A DNA stretch of 15,475 nucleotides from Actinobacteria bacterium UBA912. Lineage in GTDB: Bacteria; Actinomycetota; Coriobacteriia; Anaerosomatales; UBA912. The notes beneath the pieces were generated by a model. The model saw nothing but the letters and a program-made list of their open reading frames with translations. It did no database searches and was not told where the DNA came from. Location of the stretch: positions 1 through 15,475 of the forward strand of contig DBEG01000142.1 of NCBI GenBank assembly GCA_002293965.1, given 5' to 3'. Position numbers and translations under genes: made by a program. Below are positions 13,530 through 15,475 of the stretch, in pieces (the first letter of the stretch is position 1; each line of letters begins with the position of its first letter).

Positions 13530-14771
13530 TTGGATACGATCTCCCGCGCGCCCAAGCCCTCATCAACCGCCGAAGAACTCGCTCGGGACATCATGGGCGT
13601 TTTGCAGAATGGCCCTGATGGCGATCCTGGGTCCTTCGAGGAACTGGCGATGAGAGTCTTCACCCATCAATTCGCGAACAACGAGCCATATCGCGACTAC
13701 TGCAACGCGGCTGAAGTTTCACCGGGTTCCATCCACTCACACCGCGAAATCCCCGCCTACCCCACCTCGGCATTCAAGAGCGAGATCGTCACCTCCTTTC
13801 CCTTCTCAGAAGCCGTGCAGTCGAATATCACCAGCGGCACAACCTCGCCTAACGAGCGAGGACGCATATTTCGAGACAGATTAGGTTTGGAGCTCGTTCT
13901 CGAGGCTAACCGGATCGTCACTGAAAACTACATCTTCCCCGATCTTCAAGACGGGCAGCGGTGTCGGATCTTGATCTTGGCCCCGAGCCCCAAAACAGCG
14001 CCTTCTATGGGCATGGCTATCGGCATGGAGGCCACCCGCCAGCATTTCGGGACACCCGATTCGATGTTTCTAGTCGATCACGGTGGAGTGGATGTCAGGA
14101 GTCTAGTCGATGCGTTGCGTCATTCCGAATCTACAGGCGTTCCGGTTGCATTGATAGGCGCCACCTCGGCGTACGTCTACTTCCTGAGTCGCTGTCAGAA
14201 GAAGAACATCCGCTTTGCTTTACCGGCCGGTAGCCGACTGAGCGATGGTGGCGGATACAGGGGACGCTTCGGCGAGATGACCAGGAACCAGTATTACGAA
14301 CTGGTGCAGGACGTCTTGGGCGTCCCATCTACTCACTGCGTCAATATGTTAGGGATGGCAGAAAGCGGAACGAACTATGCCGATGACTCACTGCGCAGCT
14401 GGCATCATGGTACTGACGGTCCGCGACACAAGGCGATTCCAGCCTGGTGTCGGGTGTACAGCGTCAGTCCAACGACAGGAGAGGTTCTCCCTCACGGCGA
14501 GGTTGGGTTGCTGAAACACTACGATCTGGTCAATCTGCCCGCGGTTCTCGGCGTTCAAACCGACAATCTCGGGTACACGGACGAGCGGGGCGGTTTCGAG
14601 ATCATCGGACGGGCACAAGTCGTGGATGGGAAGGTAGCCGAACTTCCGAGCGACCATGCAGTCGGCCCAATGGGCGACTCGAGGATATTCCGACTACTCG
14701 AGGGCTACATGAACTTCTCGATCGACTTCAAGATGGGGCGCATAAAGGGGCAGGGCAAGAAGTCGTCCTAG
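13530..14771 (+). CDS. LuxE/PaaK-like acyl-activating enzyme (acyl-protein synthetase family)
   Basis: A 413-residue adenylate-forming enzyme of the LuxE type, which activates a carboxylate with ATP and passes the acyl group to an acceptor. ITSGTTSP (101-108) is the Ser/Thr/Gly-rich ATP loop, GGGYRGRFGEMTR (241-253) matches the GGGWK block, LGMAESGTNYAD (274-285) is the GMTE-type motif, and TDNLGYTDERGGFEIIGRAQ (344-363) has the usual Asp and the hinge-type GR. True bioluminescence LuxE is acylated on a Cys near the C-terminus. Here the last Cys is C307, with about 106 Cys-free residues after it, so the acceptor is likely different (CoA, a carrier protein or a partner). No LuxC-like acyl reductase is near. 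TTG 13530 with AAGGAGGAG is preferred over GTG 13425 and ATG 13449. It is the only confident plus-strand gene, divergent from the FlgM-like gene and convergent with nuoN, ten bases apart. Confidence 0.8.
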   Translation: MDTISRAPKPSSTAEELARDIMGVLQNGPDGDPGSFEELAMRVFTHQFANNEPYRDYCNAAEVSPGSIHSHREIPAYPTSAFKSEIVTSFPFSEAVQSNITSGTTSPNERGRIFRDRLGLELVLEANRIVTENYIFPDLQDGQRCRILILAPSPKTAPSMGMAIGMEATRQHFGTPDSMFLVDHGGVDVRSLVDALRHSESTGVPVALIGATSAYVYFLSRCQKKNIRFALPAGSRLSDGGGYRGRFGEMTRNQYYELVQDVLGVPSTHCVNMLGMAESGTNYADDSLRSWHHGTDGPRHKAIPAWCRVYSVSPTTGEVLPHGEVGLLKHYDLVNLPAVLGVQTDNLGYTDERGGFEIIGRAQVVDGKVAELPSDHAVGPMGDSRIFRLLEGYMNFSIDFKMGRIKGQGKKSS

Positions 14772-14781
14772 CCTCCGGTTG

Positions 14782-15475
14782 TCAGCCCAGCAGGTTGAAG
14801 AGCATGATGAATGGCTCCAGGCCGAAGAGGAGTGGCGCAACACCTAATGCCGCTAGCAGGGTGGCACCGATCAAGGCACCGGCAATGGCTGGACGATCGA
14901 TGCTGGGGGCGAGAGCGCTGTCGGAATCGATGTCCTGGTCCGACTCTTCGAAATAGACCGACTTCAGGATCTTGCCGTAGTATCCGAATGAAACCACTGA
15001 GCCCAGGAATCCAATAACCGCCAGATATAGCAGGCCGGAATCGATCGCGGAGCCGAACACAAGGAGCTTGCCCCAGAATCCAGTCAACAAAGGAACGCCC
15101 GTCATCGACAACAGGGCCACTGCAAGTGTACCGGCCAGTAGTGGACTTCTCGAAGCCAGTCCGCGCATCCCAGCAATCGATCCGTCCCATCGTGGACAAA
15201 CGGCACGATAGGCCTCAGCCACGATGAACGTCGTACACGCAGCGATCGCATAGCCACCAACGAGAATCATGGCGTACGCATACGCAGTCAGATCGATGGC
15301 CACTGCGATCAGCAGATAACCTGCATGTGCGATTCCGGAATACCCAAGCATCCTGCCATAATCGGATTGGCGAAGTGCACCCAGATTCCCAAAGACGATG
15401 GATGCTATGGCCAGTACAGAGAAGACCAGGGTCGGGTCGACTAGAGAGAACTCGACTTCGGCAACCGGTCTCATA
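14782..15475 (-). CDS. nuoN: NADH-quinone oxidoreductase subunit N, C-terminal part
   Basis: The C-terminal 231 residues of a proton-pumping antiporter-type subunit of respiratory complex I (NuoN, or FpoN in F420-linked versions), an integral membrane protein. Visible signatures are GALRQSDYGRMLGYSGIAHA, with the conserved basic/amphipathic segment, and LLSMTGVPLLTGFWGKLLVF in the lipid-facing discontinuous helix, where the Lys of FWGK is the conserved pump residue. About six hydrophobic helices follow one another to the C-terminus. The frame is open to the right edge, and the Met at 15474 is probably internal because about half the usual length is missing. NuoN normally ends a nuo operon, so the rest likely lies to the right. 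It ends ten bases from the LuxE-like stop, with no clear terminator between. Confidence 0.88.
   Translation of the reverse strand, partial: MRPVAEVEFSLVDPTLVFSVLAIASIVFGNLGALRQSDYGRMLGYSGIAHAGYLLIAVAIDLTAYAYAMILVGGYAIAACTTFIVAEAYRAVCPRWDGSIAGMRGLASRSPLLAGTLAVALLSMTGVPLLTGFWGKLLVFGSAIDSGLLYLAVIGFLGSVVSFGYYGKILKSVYFEESDQDIDSDSALAPSIDRPAIAGALIGATLLAALGVAPLLFGLEPFIMLFNLLG

Noticed and set aside
14760..14790. Terminator between the convergent LuxE-like gene and nuoN
   Set aside because: Only ten bases separate the stops, and I see no stem with a T-run on either strand.
1..15475. CRISPR arrays, insertion sequences, tRNA or rRNA genes, toxin-antitoxin pairs
   Set aside because: Read through for spaced repeats, transposase motifs, cloverleaf ends and paired small genes. 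None was found apart from the small-gene region described.

Overview
The window is gene-dense chromosomal DNA from a moderately GC-rich bacterium. It shows ATGA/TGATG gene overlaps, frequent GTG and TTG starts backed by strong Shine-Dalgarno sequences, a complex I-type NuoN gene, a type IV pilus ATPase and a fused DHH-CBS-nucleotidyltransferase. I infer an actinobacterial-type anaerobe, perhaps a deep Coriobacteriia/Anaerosomatales-like lineage. This is inference only, because no rRNA or other decisive marker gene is present.

Region 1 (about 1-12480, all minus strand) reads like one long housekeeping run. In transcription order it is pilB, deoB, a DHH-CBS-CBS-tRNA nucleotidyltransferase fusion, an M50 membrane peptidase, trpS, scpA, scpB, an RluB-type pseudouridine synthase, a CobS-like membrane protein, hisC and tyrA. 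Gaps are mostly under about 35 nt and several genes overlap by 1-4 nt. The largest gap, about 80 nt, lies between the M50 gene and trpS. The set combines nucleoside salvage, tRNA 3'-end work, tryptophan charging, chromosome condensation (ScpAB), rRNA modification and the last steps of tyrosine synthesis. The CobS-like protein keeps the family's C-terminal motif but has lost its Asp-rich active-site motif. TrpS carries a Cys-rich insert resembling the [4Fe-4S] site of Thermotoga TrpRS, with His in place of the last Cys.

Region 2 (about 12549-13530) is an accessory-looking stretch of small genes. It holds a small membrane protein (minus), a FlgM-like 91-residue protein (minus) and a roughly 180-nt interval upstream of the latter. 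That interval contains either a 57-residue Cys-rich peptide or a structured RNA leader. A candidate minus-strand promoter lies close to its 5' end.

Region 3 (13530-14771, plus strand) is a lone LuxE/PaaK-like acyl-activating enzyme, the only confident plus-strand gene. It reads divergently from the FlgM-like gene and converges with the 3' end of nuoN (minus, running off the right edge). No LuxC-type reductase is present.

The most interesting parts are the FlgM-like gene with its structured leader, the orphan LuxE-like gene beside it, the catalytically degenerate CobS-like protein and the TrpS C/C/C/H motif. No CRISPR, insertion sequence, tRNA or rRNA was seen, and no stretch over 300 bases lacks a gene.
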